A stretch of 64,000 nucleotides of DNA from positions 4,963,371 through 5,027,370 of the forward strand of contig CM077159.1 in the NCBI GenBank assembly GCA_039583875.1. Reading direction: 5' to 3'. Under the pieces are notes generated by a model. The model saw only the letters and a list, made by a program, of their open reading frames with translations, did no database searches and was not told the origin of the DNA. Position numbers and translations under genes: made by a program. This document shows positions 1 through 10,165 of the stretch, one piece after another; position 1 is the first letter of the stretch, and each line of letters begins with the position of its first letter. The stretch comes from Platanthera guangdongensis (lineage: Eukaryota > Streptophyta > Magnoliopsida > Asparagales > Orchidaceae).

Positions 1-642
1 TGGTCTGCATTGATTACAGCCTTAATTGCATAATCTGTTCTGAAGGAAAGTCCACTGAATTGTTCCTTGAAAAATTCCTTGAAACTTGCTCCAGAAGTAA
101 ATGAAAACGGCTGGCAGATCTTCTGAATTAAATGCAGAATAACTTCTATCTGATTTGAATTTGAATTCTGAAAGATAACTGAAATCGTCGAACTGAGCTC
201 TGCTATCGTCGAGCTGAGCTCAGCGAACTGGAAAATGCAAGCAGCAAAGAAATCGTCGATCTGAGCTCAAGGATCGTCGAACTGAGCTCAGAGATAAGGA
301 TCCAGTGCAGAGTCAAAATCGTCGACCTGAGCTCAGCGATCGTCGACCAGAGCTCGACGATATTATGAGGTTTGAGCTCAGCGATCGTCGAATGGAGCTC
401 GACGATCTGTCAATAGTTGAGCTAGACGATCGTCGACCGGAGTTCGCCGAAACGTCGTGCTGAGCTCGACGATTTGGACTTAGTCTCCAGAAAAACTTGG
501 GTCTTCAGGGCAGCTTCCAATCCTAGCCTTCTAACCCTTAGACTCAATTCTAATTGACCTATTAAGCTATACAGAAGGTCAAAACACAGATTCCTAGAGA
601 CATAGTGATCCTGACCCAAATTAGTAATAGGGTGTTCCAACA
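1..642 (-). repeat. 3' LTR of copia element A, truncated by window edge
   Basis: This segment matches 10646-11287 base for base in length, with three substitutions seen by eye and no indel. It ends in CA at 642 (TGTTGGAACACC on the minus strand) next to a purine tract, as a 3' LTR should. The first 913 bases of the LTR lie outside the window. The near-identity implies a recent insertion or recent gene conversion. Confidence 0.95.
184..475. repeat. U3 array of ATCGTCGA / GAGCTC words (A 3' LTR)
   Basis: About ten degenerate units of ATCGTCGA followed by CTGAGCTC, some inverted as TCGACGAT, at irregular 20-50 bp spacing. It lies about 170-460 nt from the 5' end of the LTR in element sense, so in U3. 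The same words recur at 3984-4275 and 7740-7964 inside the element. Confidence 0.9.
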
Positions 643-655
643 ATCTCCCCCTATT
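643..655 (-). promoter_or_regulatory. Polypurine tract of element A
   Basis: On the minus strand a purine-rich stretch containing AGGGGGAGAT abuts the TGTTGG start of the 3' LTR. This is the expected plus-strand primer. Equivalent tracts abut the LTRs of C (13966) and D (19054). Confidence 0.85.
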
Positions 656-822
656 TGGGTTAGGAAAACTATTTACAGACATAGGAAAAACCAAACAACA
701 TCATACAGTCAGAAAAACATAAAAACAACAGCAGCTAGACATCACAGAACCATCACAGAGATATATATAAACATGATATCCAGAGGGCAGTCAGAAAAAC
801 CAAGAGTTATCACCTTACAGAG

Positions 823-3800
823 TTATTCCTTTTCTTTGCCTTTTACCATTTTAATTTCTCTGTTAGGATTTAATGCTTCTTTGTTGGATCTTGTATCATC
901 AGCTGCTCCCAGATATGTTTGCTTTGAAGTCCTTGGAACCACTACAGCAGGATGTAATTCCATGTACCTGTCTGCATCAAAAAATTTGCTGGAAGCATAT
1001 CTTTCTAGTTCTTTCTGTCTTTGTTCTGACATTGTGGAGATGTTGGAAGTGTCTAGGCCTTTCTCTTTGGCTTTCTTTATTTGATCTAATGCAGCCAGCT
1101 CTTTCATTCTAGCAGTCCAAGCCACATGATTCTTCTCAGGGTCCTCAAATGGAACAGGTGGCTCATACCTGTTGGAAGAAGTATCTTGAGGAGTCCTGGC
1201 AGTCACAGTTTCTCTGAGCTTATAGGGGAATGGACCTGAAGATGTATCAGAAGGAACATGTCCTCCCCTGGAGTAAGGATGCTGCCTGGAATTCCCTTTG
1301 GAGTAAACCTGAGTCTCTCTTTGGTTTCCCCTATATCCTCCCCTTCTAGAGTAAGAGCCCCTAGACTGGATTTCCCTTTGATATGTTCTAGCATGAGGTT
1401 GGTAGGGAGCCTGGCTTCTAGCAGGGCCTGAACTTGCTGAGCTGCCACCTGCACCTGCATCAGGTGGAGGTGGTGGAGGAGGATGAGGGTGCTTGAGCTG
1501 AGTGGAACCTTTCTCATACTTCCTCTTCTTCTTCATAGCCTTTAGCTGGTTCTTAGAGAACTGCATCCAATGCTCAGTGATTGGGCAGTTGTGCAGAATA
1601 TAGTAAGGGACATCATTGTCATCTCTAACTTTGGCAGGAGGGACCCTCTTCAATGCCTTACTTCTTGCTTTCCTTTTCTTTGCAATGGTGGCAGATGAAT
1701 CATCAGAAGCAGTGTTATAATCCTCAGATTCAGAACTCTATGCATCATATAAGGCATCAATCTTCTTCATCAATGTTTCTTTCAGTTGAACAGCAGCTGA
1801 TGGGGCAGAAGCAGAAGGGGCAGCAACAGGAACAGCAGCAGATGGGGCAACAGATACAGAAGCATCAGCAGATATAACAACAGGTACTGGAGCAGCAGTA
1901 GAGGCAACAGTGATTATTTCAGGAATTTTGGCAGCAGCAGGCTCAGATACAACAACAACATCTACAGCAGGCTCAAAAACAACAGCCTCTGTCATCAGAG
2001 AGTCCTGGGGGATGGGCTCAACAGAATCCATTTGATTTTCAGCAGCAGATGGAACATTTGCTTCAGCAGCAGCAAGAACAATTTCAGAGGCAGATACAGC
2101 CTTGTTTTCAGCAGCAGCAGCAGTAACATCATCAGAAGCAGCAGTCACTGAAAGAATAAAAGCAGAAATGATACTGGGGTCACAGCATGAGAAGGGCACC
2201 AGAGCCTTGGACAGATCTTCAGAGGGCTGGACAGCATAGGCTTCTGGAAGGCAGCTGTAATATGCAGTATCAAATGTAGATAGCAAAGACCTTGAGGTCT
2301 ATTGCTAGGGCTGGAGTAGCAGAGGCAACTGGAACAGAAGAGGTAGCAGACACAGGAGCAGCAGCAGCAGCAGCATGAAGACTGTCTTCATAGGGCATCT
2401 CCCCCTGCCTGGATGCAGATACCTCTGGATCAAGGCAACCTGCTGGGGGGCTGCTGGAGGAAGGAGAGAAGAAAGCCTGGCAGAGAGAGCTGCCACTGAC
2501 AAGTGCAGAGGAGCCAAAGAGGTCTCCAAGAGAAGGGAGAGCCTGGGGGCAATGAGCTCATACAAGCTTGTCAGCAAGGGCTGAAAGATCTACTTGCTCA
2601 AGAAGAGGAGCAGAGGTAGAGGGTACAGGGATGGCTGATGAAGCTGGAGGAGGAGGGCTGAAGGGTGGAATGAATGGCTCAGGAGAGGGGATGGTGGAGA
2701 TGGAGGATAATGGGATGGATATGGATGGAGTGAATGTGGGTTGGGCAATAATGTGGTGGAGAAGGTCTTGGAAAAGAGGTGGAAGAGGAATGGTAACTCT
2801 GGAGGAGAGGAGGGGGAATCATCCATGTAGGATTCATCCAGAAGTGTGAAGGATGGAAGGGATGGGGATGAGGTGACATCTGGTGGGGGATAAGAGAATA
2901 GGGGATGGAAGTGGTCTGCTGGTGGAGATGAGATGGTTGCTGGAGATGGAATAGAAGTTGGAGATGGGCTGGAAATTGTAATGGTGGAGGGAGCTGGAGT
3001 GGTGGATGGAATGGGTAGGGTTGGGCTTGGAGGAGAAGGAGAAGCAGCACTAGCAGCAGGCAGGTCCTCTGCAGGGCAGAGACCTGGGGTGGAGTGACTC
3101 TTAGAGTCCTGGTGCCTGAAGGGGCAGATGGAGAGGGCCTGCTGGGCTTGATGATTTGCCTGTCCCATTTCCCAAATAGGGCACAGGTGAGTCTCTTGGA
3201 GGCATTGATGTGCACTCCAGAGGAGACTAGCAGAGTAGGGCACTTAGCCTGAAGGAAGACTCCCAGAATTCTTCCATAATTCACAAAGGTTTTGTTTATC
3301 TTTTTCTTCAACAGATCAAAAAAGACTTCTCCCCAGTTCAGATTTTTCTTATCTACCAGAGCTCCCATGAGGCAGAGCTGATGTCTGGAGATGGTGTCAT
3401 GAGCAGAATGTTTGGCCAACAGGACCTTGCCTACAACATCGGCCAGAAACCTGTATTCAACTGACAAGTTCCTCTTAAACAATTTGCTAGGGTTTCCCTC
3501 AGGATGACCCATCCTGGCAAGTATATCAGTAAACTCTTCTCCAGAAGAGTTTAGCAGAGTCATCTCCATTTCTAAAACCAAAAACCTTTGTTAAGACTGT
3601 TGGGGTCAGAGGTACCTGGGTGCCACCAATAGATCCAACAATGGTGTTGTTGTCAAGGTTGTGTGCAGTATATACCCATTCTTTGATTTCATCTGAGGCA
3701 AGTTTGATTCTTGTGGTCATGAGGGCAGATAAGTGCTGATCTTTGAATAAACTGAGGATGTCCTGGAAGATTTGATCGGTGGTGTTGAAGGAGTCCAAAT

Positions 3801-3882
3801 CGATGTCAAACCCTGCATCAAACTTCATGGCGGCGAGGACAGCAACTGAAGACGGCCATGGTACCTGCAAAAAACTTAACAA
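823..3882 (-). pseudogene. Extra 3' ORF of element A (env position), frameshifted
   Basis: A long extra gene between pol and the 3' LTR, of unknown function. Probable start is the ATG at 3859 or the one at 3828. In order it shows: an N-terminal globular domain (about 3860-3140) holding FLADVVGKVLLAK at 3411-3449; a Pro/Ser-rich linker (about 3110-2640); a hydrophobic helical stretch near 2577-2430; an Ala/Val-rich part (2286-1738); a Lys-rich block and an Arg/Gly-rich block with SRRGGYRG (1653-1290); and a charged C-terminal tail ending at 823. The N-terminal block is shared with the 3' ORFs of C, D and G, so this is a real gene family. Reading it needs about four or five frame changes, mostly one extra base in a short run (for example near 3590 and 2545). 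No signal peptide or clear membrane anchor is visible, so a classical envelope is not supported. Confidence 0.75.
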
Positions 3883-3970
3883 ACAAAACGACCAAGGTAG
3901 AACTGTTTGGAGGGAAGAAAATTTCTGCAGAGAAATTGAAAGCGCAAGAGAGAACGACGGCGAAAAATGA

Positions 3971-3980
3971 GTTTTATATT
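3971..3980 (-). promoter_or_regulatory. TATA-like box upstream of A 3' ORF
   Basis: Minus strand reads AATATAAAAC. It sits directly after the 3984-4275 array and about 112-143 nt before the two candidate ATGs at 3859 and 3828. Elements C and D have the same order. Promoter function is inferred. Confidence 0.5.
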
Positions 3981-3983
3981 AGG

Positions 3984-4275
3984 GTTCGACGCAGAAATGG
4001 AAAGATCGTTGAACTCAGTTCGACGATTGAGGCTTCTAAAGGAATCTGAAGAGACTCCAAAATCGTCGATCTCCGTTCGACGATTTGGAAAGGCGTCGAG
4101 CTCCGTTCGACGATCGTTCAGTGAACAAAATCGTCGAGCGCCTTTCGACGATCGTTGACCAGAAGAGATAGTCCATACTATCAAAGGAGCGCTGAACTCA
4201 GTTCGACGATTCAGGAAATCGTCGAACTCCGTTCGACGATCTTTGTGAAAATCGTCGAGCGCAGTTCAGAGATCA
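3984..4275. repeat. Dyad array between pol and 3' ORF of A
   Basis: Seven or so units built as ATCGTCGA, a short centre of about 7 bp, then TCGACGAT; the two arms are exact reverse complements in the best copies (for example 4062-4084). Words match the U3 array of the same element. It fills the gap between the RNase H stop (4313) and the 3' ORF. Confidence 0.9.
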
Positions 4276-4312
4276 GAGAAATTTTAGACACTAAGGAAAA
4301 TCAGAATTTTGC

Positions 4313-4850
4313 CTAGTCTTGGTCATTTTTAGCTTTCAAAATCTTGGATATTATTTGAGACTTCCTCCATCTAACATTCCTAACTGATTTAGGAAAGAAG
4401 GTGTGTTTCTTTTCATCCAAAGGCTTGGTGAAAATATCTCCCCTTTGTAAATCAGTTGGGATATATTGCAGTTCAATTTTATTCTTTTCAACATTGTCCC
4501 TTAAGAAGTGATGCCTAATCTCTATGTGTTTTGTCCTACTATGGAGGACTGGATTTTGAGCTATGGAGATAGCACTTGTATTGTCACAAAAGATTTTTGA
4601 CTTCTCTAAGTTGTAACCATAGTCTAGGAGTTGATTTTGAATCCACAGAATTTGTGAACAACAACTGCCTGCAGCCATATATTCAGCTTCAGCAGTTGAA
4701 GTTGACACAGATGTTTGTTTCTTGCAAAACCAAGAGACAATGTCTATCACCAAGGAAACTGACAAGTTCCACTGGTGCTTTTCCTGTCAATTCTGCATCC
4801 AGCATAATCAGCATCAGAGAATCCAGTTAACTCAAATGCTGAATCTTTTG
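4313..4850 (-). pseudogene. pol: Copia RNase H, element A
   Basis: RNase H would remove genomic RNA during reverse transcription. Visible blocks are FSDADYAG (near 4821), STAEAEYMAAG, CDNTSAISIA and the C-terminal KHIEIRHHFLRD, all typical of copia RNase H with its acidic catalytic residues. The frame breaks twice near 4745-4757, by an extra C and an extra A, so the domain is split over two frames. Pol ends at 4313 and the spacer array follows. Confidence 0.88.
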
Positions 4851-6020
4851 GATACCAGAGACCTAGATTTGGACAACTTTTAACATACCTAAGAATCCTC
4901 TTTACTAATGTGAGGTGTGACTCTCTAGGGCTAACTTGGAATCTAGCACATATACATGTAGCAAACATTATATCTGGTCTACTAGCTGTAAGATACAGTA
5001 AAGAGCCAATCATTGCTCTATATGTTGTCTGATCAACAGGTTTCCCATGTTCATCAGCATCCAATACAGCATTGGTAGGCATGGGCGTTTTCATACAAGA
5101 TGCCTCAGACATGCCAAATTTCTTAACCAGCTCATTAGCATATTTGGTTTGAGAAATAAAGATGCCCTTCAGCATGTTGTTTGACTTGCAATCCTAGGAA
5201 GAAGGATAGCTCACCCATGCTACTCATCTCAAATTGTAGAATGCATTAGGTTAGAAAACCTTCTGCACAAGTTTTGAGTCAGTAGAACCAAAAATGATAT
5301 CGTCTACATAGATTTGTACTAGTAGGGTATGGGACTTATGGGTTCTAATGAAAAGAGTTTGGTCTACTCTACCCCTTATAAAACCATTTTCAAGAGAAAG
5401 CATGCTAGGGTCTCATACCATGCTCTAGGAGCTTGCTTGAGACCATATAATGCTTTATTTAATCTAAAAACAAAATCAGGATGAGTTGGAGAGATAAAAC
5501 CTGGAGGTTGTCTGACATAGACTTCCTCTTTGATGTCTCCATTTAAGAAGGCACTCTTGACATCCATCTGATAAACCTTGAAGCCTTTGTGAGCTGCATA
5601 AGCTAAAAATATCCTGATGGTTTCTAATCTTGCAACAGGTGCAAAGGTCTGGTCGTAGTTAATTCCTTCTTCTTGAGAATATCCTTGGGCAACTAGCCTT
5701 GCCTTGTTCCTTATTATTACTCCTTGATCATCCAGTTTGTTTCTGAATACCCATTTTGTTCCAACAATGGAATGATCCTTAGGCTTTGGGCACTAGTTCC
5801 CATACTTTGTTCCTCTCAAATTGATGCAACTCCTCTTGCATGGCAATGATCCAGTGTGGATCGTGCTCTGCATCTTGAATGGACTGAGGTTCAATTTGAG
5901 AAAGAAGCAGGTGTGCAACAGGTTTTGGTTGACCTGATTTCTGGTTTGCACACCAGCTGAGATTTCTCCAATTATTCTGGGAAATTGGATGGTCTCTTGA
6001 TGTTACTAAATCAACCAGGG
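4851..6020 (-). pseudogene. pol: Copia reverse transcriptase, element A
   Basis: The RVT_2 type reverse transcriptase copies the element RNA. Visible in order: WIIAMQEELHQF, a segment with [44 protein letters not shown], the catalytic [10 protein letters not shown] near 5302, and MIGSLLYLTASRPDIM. Frame breaks: an extra A near 5790, a lost base near 5388, and extra bases near 5255 and 5235. The catalytic Asp pair is intact. Most lesions are one-base gains in short runs, so part of the damage may be sequence error. Confidence 0.88.
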
Positions 6021-6951
6021 GGTGTTGATTGTTCACCAACCTGTGTTGTTGTTTCCTCTTGTGGTACAACAACTGGCTCTTCAGGTTGTGCTTCAATATG
6101 TTGAGCATTGCTTTCATCTTCACTGCTTTCATCCTCTTGAGCAACCTGTAGCTTGTTCATATCTTCAACTAGAGAGTGTTCCTGCAAAGGTTCTATGGTA
6201 GAAGAAATCTTCTCCTTGAAAGACATGTTAGTTTTATCAAAAGAAACATGAACAGATTCCTCAATTTTCAATGATGATTTATTATAGACCCTATAGGCCT
6301 TGCTGATCATGGAGTATCCCAGAAACACTCCTTCATCAGCTTTGGCTTGAAATTTTGCTAGATATTTCTTATCATTATTGTGAATATAGCAAATGCAACC
6401 AAAAATTTTGAAATAGTCAACTTTAGGTTTCTTCCCTTTGAGTAATTCATAGGGAGTCTTTCCCTTCAGTTTATGTATCAGACTTCTGTTCAGCACATAG
6501 TTGGAGGTGTTCACTGCCTCTGCCCAGAAGGATAGAGGTAGATGAGCATCTGACAACAATGTAGTGGCAGATTCAATAAGGGTTCTATTTTTCCTTTCAA
6601 CTACCCCATTTTGTTGAGGAGTTCTAGGAGCTGAGAAAGTATGCCTGATCCCTTCACTCTGGCAGAACTCTTGCATAAGAAGAGAATCAAACTCTGTCCC
6701 ATGATCACTTCTGATCAGGGCAATGTGAGTATTGAACTCAATCTTTATACATTTGAGAAACTCTGTCAGACACTTAAAGTTATCAGACTTCTTCCTTAGA
6801 AAGAACACCCAAGTGAATCTAGAGAAGTCATCTACAATCACTAAAGTGTAGGATTTCCCTCCTAGGCTTTGTACTGTGATGGGTCCAAATAGATCCATGT
6901 GTAACAGATACAATATCCTAGGTGAATCACTCTTATTAAGTGACTTAAAAC
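6021..6951 (-). pseudogene. pol: Copia integrase core, element A
   Basis: Inserts the cDNA into the host chromosome. The DDE residues are visible: HMDLFGP, RSDHGTEF and QQNGVVERKNRTL. The downstream GKxPxVxxxxxFGC block (KKPKVDYFKIFGC) and GYSMISKAYRVYN are typical of copia. An extra T in a TTTT run near 6951 separates this domain from the upstream pre-integrase region, and an extra C in a CCCCC run near 6021 separates it from reverse transcriptase. No residue needed for catalysis is lost. Confidence 0.9.
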
Positions 6952-7545
6952 TGTTTCTTAGTTTGCTTGCCTAATTGACAAGCCTTGCAGAGTCCTTCCT
7001 TCTTGTAGGGGCCAGAAGGTAGTCCTCTAACAAGGTTGTCCTTGGAGAGCCTAGCAATAGTTCTAAGGTTTAGGTGTCCTAATCTCTTATGTCATAAAAC
7101 ATTTGGTCTACAAACTGAATTGAATAAACAGATATCTATAGTAGTTGAAAGAAAGTCTACTAGGTAGATGTTACCTTTCCTTTTACCTGTCAACACAGTT
7201 GTGTTGTCCTCTGACTTGATTTTGCATGAAGTTTTGCTGAAGGTTCACCTGGTATCCTTCATCACATAGCTGACTGATGCTGATTAGGTTGTGCTTCAGT
7301 CCTTCCACATATGCTACCTTCTTGAAGGTTACAGAACCAATCTGGACTGCTCCATATCCTTTAGTTTGTCCAAAGTTGGAATCACCAAAGATAACTTTGG
7401 GTCCAAGCTTGGCTCTAAAGGAATTTAGGTTGTCCTTGTTCCCTGTCATGTGCTTAGAGCACCCACTATCCAAATACCATTGCTGGTTAGATGTTGGATA
7501 GGTCTTCACCTGCACATGAACCAATTCACTTATTTTTGACCCAGT
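6952..7545 (-). pseudogene. pol: Copia protease and gag-pre-integrase, element A
   Basis: The aspartic protease that would cleave Gag-Pol. The catalytic triplet is in WYLDSGCSKHMTG, followed by ISISQLCDEGYQV. Downstream lies the gag-pre-integrase zinc region (HKRLGHLNLRTIARLSKDN and CKACQLGK). The Trp normally before HKRLGH is a TGA stop at 7092-7094. An extra A in an A run near 7545 separates the protease from gag. Confidence 0.85.
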
Positions 7546-9603
7546 TTACCTTGGGCCTAGGTTGATAACCTTTAAATTCAGAAATGAAAGATATCCCTGG
7601 CTGACTCTTATATCCTTCAGGATGATATCTCCTTGGAGGTATAATCCATTCAGTATAAGGGTTAAAGGTTTGGGATGAAGAACCCTTAGGGTTCAATTTT
7701 GACTTGCCCTTTAAAAAAATTCCAGAACTCTGACCTCTGTTCGACGATCTTGGAGCTGCGTTCGACGATCGTGGGTCCGATTGTCGAGCTCCGTTCGACG
7801 GTCGACTATGGCTGAGGTCAGGTATATGGGATCGTCGAGCAGCGTTCGACGATCTTGGCTGAGATCGTCGATCAGCGTTCGACAATTTGTCCTGAGATCG
7901 TCGAGCTGCGTTCGGCGATCGTCGATCTTCATTCAGCGATCGTCGATCTCCATTCGACGATTTGTGCTGGACTTTAGTTTTCTGAGGCAGATCAGAATTT
8001 TTCCTGGCAACCTCTACAACTCCCTTTCCCTTGTCATAAATGAACTTGATAGGGGTTGTTAGAACAATAGGTTGGCTGGATGAGGCACCCAAGCCCAGTG
8101 TACTGTTGAATCTTGAGTTCACTGTGCTTGTGATGTCCATCAGCTTGATGCTTCTCCCATTGAGAGATTCTTCAAGCTTCTTGGCCTCAGAGAGCTCACT
8201 CTTCAGTGAAGCTATCTGTTCCCTATAGTTCTCCAACTCCTGAGAGAGTTTGAGGTTTTCTGATTTTAAAGCATTTTGTTCAGATAATTGATTTCTGAGA
8301 GAGATGATCTCTTTCTCAGACTTTAGCAGGTCTAAACATAGTGCTTTAAATTCAAGTTTAAAATCTTCTGAAGTGAAATCAAAAGAGCTGATTACCTGAT
8401 CTTCTTCAGGTTGAGTCTCTGAGTCTGACTCTGACTTCTCTTCCTCTGAGTTGTGTTGTGAGGCATTGATTGCCATCATGTAGAACTCCTTTTCCTTTGC
8501 ATCATCCTCATCATCACTTAAGCTGGAAGAGGCTTCTGACTCCTCTTCAGTCTCACTCCAGGATTCAGCAACAAATCCTTTCCTTGTGTGCTTATTTCTG
8601 CTGGAGGAAGGTTTGCTATTTCCATTCCTTTTGGAGTCCTTCTCCTTTCTTCTTTCTTTTCTGTCCCTTCTGTCCTTGTTCTTGTTTTCTGGACAGTCAG
8701 GAACCATATGCCCTGGTTTCCTGCAACCAAAGCAAATAATGTCTTTGCTATTGCCAATGGACTTGTCATACCTTGGCTTATCCTGCTCCTTGTATGATCT
8801 TCTTCTGAAGTCCTTTCTGGACCATCTTATAGAATCTTTTGGCCAACAAGCTGAGAAGTTCATCATTGGCTGTTCCTTTTTCTTCAGGCGGATCCTCAGT
8901 TGCCTTGAATGCTATAGTCTTCTCCTTTCTTGTGGCTGGTGAAGCAGCCTTCTGTTCTTCTTCTCTGTTCTTGATGAGTAGCTCATAAGATTTGAGCTTA
9001 CCCAACAAGGCTTCAGTGGTGATCTCATTCAGACTTCTGGCATCTTTAATTGGCCAGATTCTTGAATCCCAAGTGCTGGGGAAGCACATTAGGATCTTGT
9101 CATTGAGTTCTGTCAGTGAGATCTCTTTGTCTAATGTCCTCAGTTCACTGACAATTAGACTCAGTCTGTTGTACATGTCTCCCACTGACTCTGTTTCTCC
9201 CTTCTTGAAGTTCTCATATTGGGAGATGAGATGGGATCTTCTGTCCTTTCTCTCATCAGCTGAGCCAGAGACAATTTCTGAGAGCTTGTCCCAAATTTCC
9301 TTGGCTGAATTGCATTCAGCTACTTTTTGAAAAGATGTCATCTGACATTGTCTGAGCTAAAATGTTCATTGTCTTGGCATCAGCTACTTTCCACTTTTTG
9401 ATGTCAACATCTGTTCCTGATGGAGGTGGAACAGCATTTGTGCTTGTGCCCTCTGGAGGTCTTGGACACACTGTCAAAACAAAATTAAAAATGTCTTCGT
9501 CAATAGAATTCATGTAGAGTCTAATCCTTGCTTTCCAAAGTGCAAACTTTGACAGATTGCACACTGGAGGTCTGGTGCTAGCATAATCTTTGTTTTGGGC
9601 CAT
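7526..9603 (-). pseudogene. gag: Gag of element A
   Basis: Structural protein that coats the RNA. Start ATG at 9603 (MAQNKDYASTRPPVC). The N-terminal copia Gag domain (LYMNSIDEDIF, DERKDRRSHLISQYENFK) is followed by a zinc knuckle CFGCRKPGHMVPDC (CX2CX4HX4C, 8693-8734), an acidic Ser-rich stretch, a coiled coil with heptad leucines (about 8370-8170) and an Arg/Ser-rich repeat region (7740-7964) where the family DNA array is read as protein. Two frame breaks, an extra T near 9331 and an extra base near 8812, split it in three. The related copy at 57545 reads through the first site. Confidence 0.9.
7740..7964. repeat. Dyad array inside gag coding region of A
   Basis: About eight units of the ATCGTCGA...TCGACGAT words lie inside gag and are translated as SSNADRRS-like repeats. 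The array sits just before the segment leading into the protease. Element G has its own array at the matching place (49865-49935). Confidence 0.9.
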
Positions 9604-9714
9604 GATTTGTGCAAGCTAAATCTAATAATAAAATACAAAAGAAGGATCTAGTTTGGGATCTTGGGGTTCAGGTGTTAGCCTGTACAACCAAACATATATG
9701 GTATGATTAACCAA
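9604..9714 (-). other. Leader of element A
   Basis: About 110 bases between the primer site and the gag ATG. No ORF. It would hold packaging signals, but none can be pinned down by eye. The plus-strand copy in element I (57430-57544) is clearly related. Confidence 0.6.
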
Positions 9715-9730
9715 CCTCCCTCTGATACCA
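9715..9730 (-). promoter_or_regulatory. Primer binding site of element A (tRNA-iMet)
   Basis: Minus strand TGGTATCAGAGGGAGG, two bases from the LTR end. The first twelve bases fit the initiator tRNA-Met 3' end used by plant copia elements. Confidence 0.9.
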
Positions 9731-9753
9731 ATTGAAAGGGGAAACTAGATCAG

Positions 9754-9790
9754 ATATACTCTAAAGGGGGGGGGGGTGAATAGAGTATAT
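9754..9790 (-). other. C-rich-loop hairpin near LTR 3' end (A)
   Basis: Ten-base arms ATATACTCTA (9754-9763) and TAGAGTATAT (9781-9790) are exact reverse complements around a loop TTCAC plus a C run on the minus strand. Families D and E have other arm sequences that also pair. Confidence 0.75.
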
Positions 9791-10042
9791 GGTGCTTTTT
9801 AAAATACAAAGAAAAACTTTTGCAAAGCTTTACAACAATTGTTGTAATGAGTGTAAGCAGGGAAGCAGAAATAAAACTAAACACAAAACTAAACTATGCA
9901 AGAGCTAAGCACAAGAAAATCTAGGCCAGAAACAAAAAGAAAACAAGCAAAACCAGATGACACAAGGAATTATAGTGGTTCCCCAAACTTGGGTACATCC
10001 ACTCTTCTACCACCCTAGGTAGGAATCCACTGCAGGATGAGT

Positions 10043-10165
10043 TGATCAGGTGTCCTGGGCACCAATGAGCTTTTGATAAGGTGCTCAAAAACCAAAACAG
10101 ATTTTTTGATCAGGTGTCTTGCCACCAATGAGCTTTTGATAAGGTGCTCAAAAACCAGATTCAAA
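10043..10165. repeat. 65-bp tandem duplication in A LTR
   Basis: GATCAGGTGTC...CTCAAAAACC occurs twice, starting at 10043 and 10108, with few differences. Element I has the same pair at about 57017-57130, so the duplication is a fixed part of this LTR family. Confidence 0.85.

Noticed and set aside
2590..3581. Host Pro/Ser-rich cell-wall-like protein on the minus strand
   Set aside because: Continuous with the conserved 3' ORF domain of element A and lacks a signal peptide.
823..3882. Retroviral-type envelope gene
   Set aside because: Position fits, but no signal peptide, furin-like site or membrane anchor is seen; composition is basic and low-complexity.
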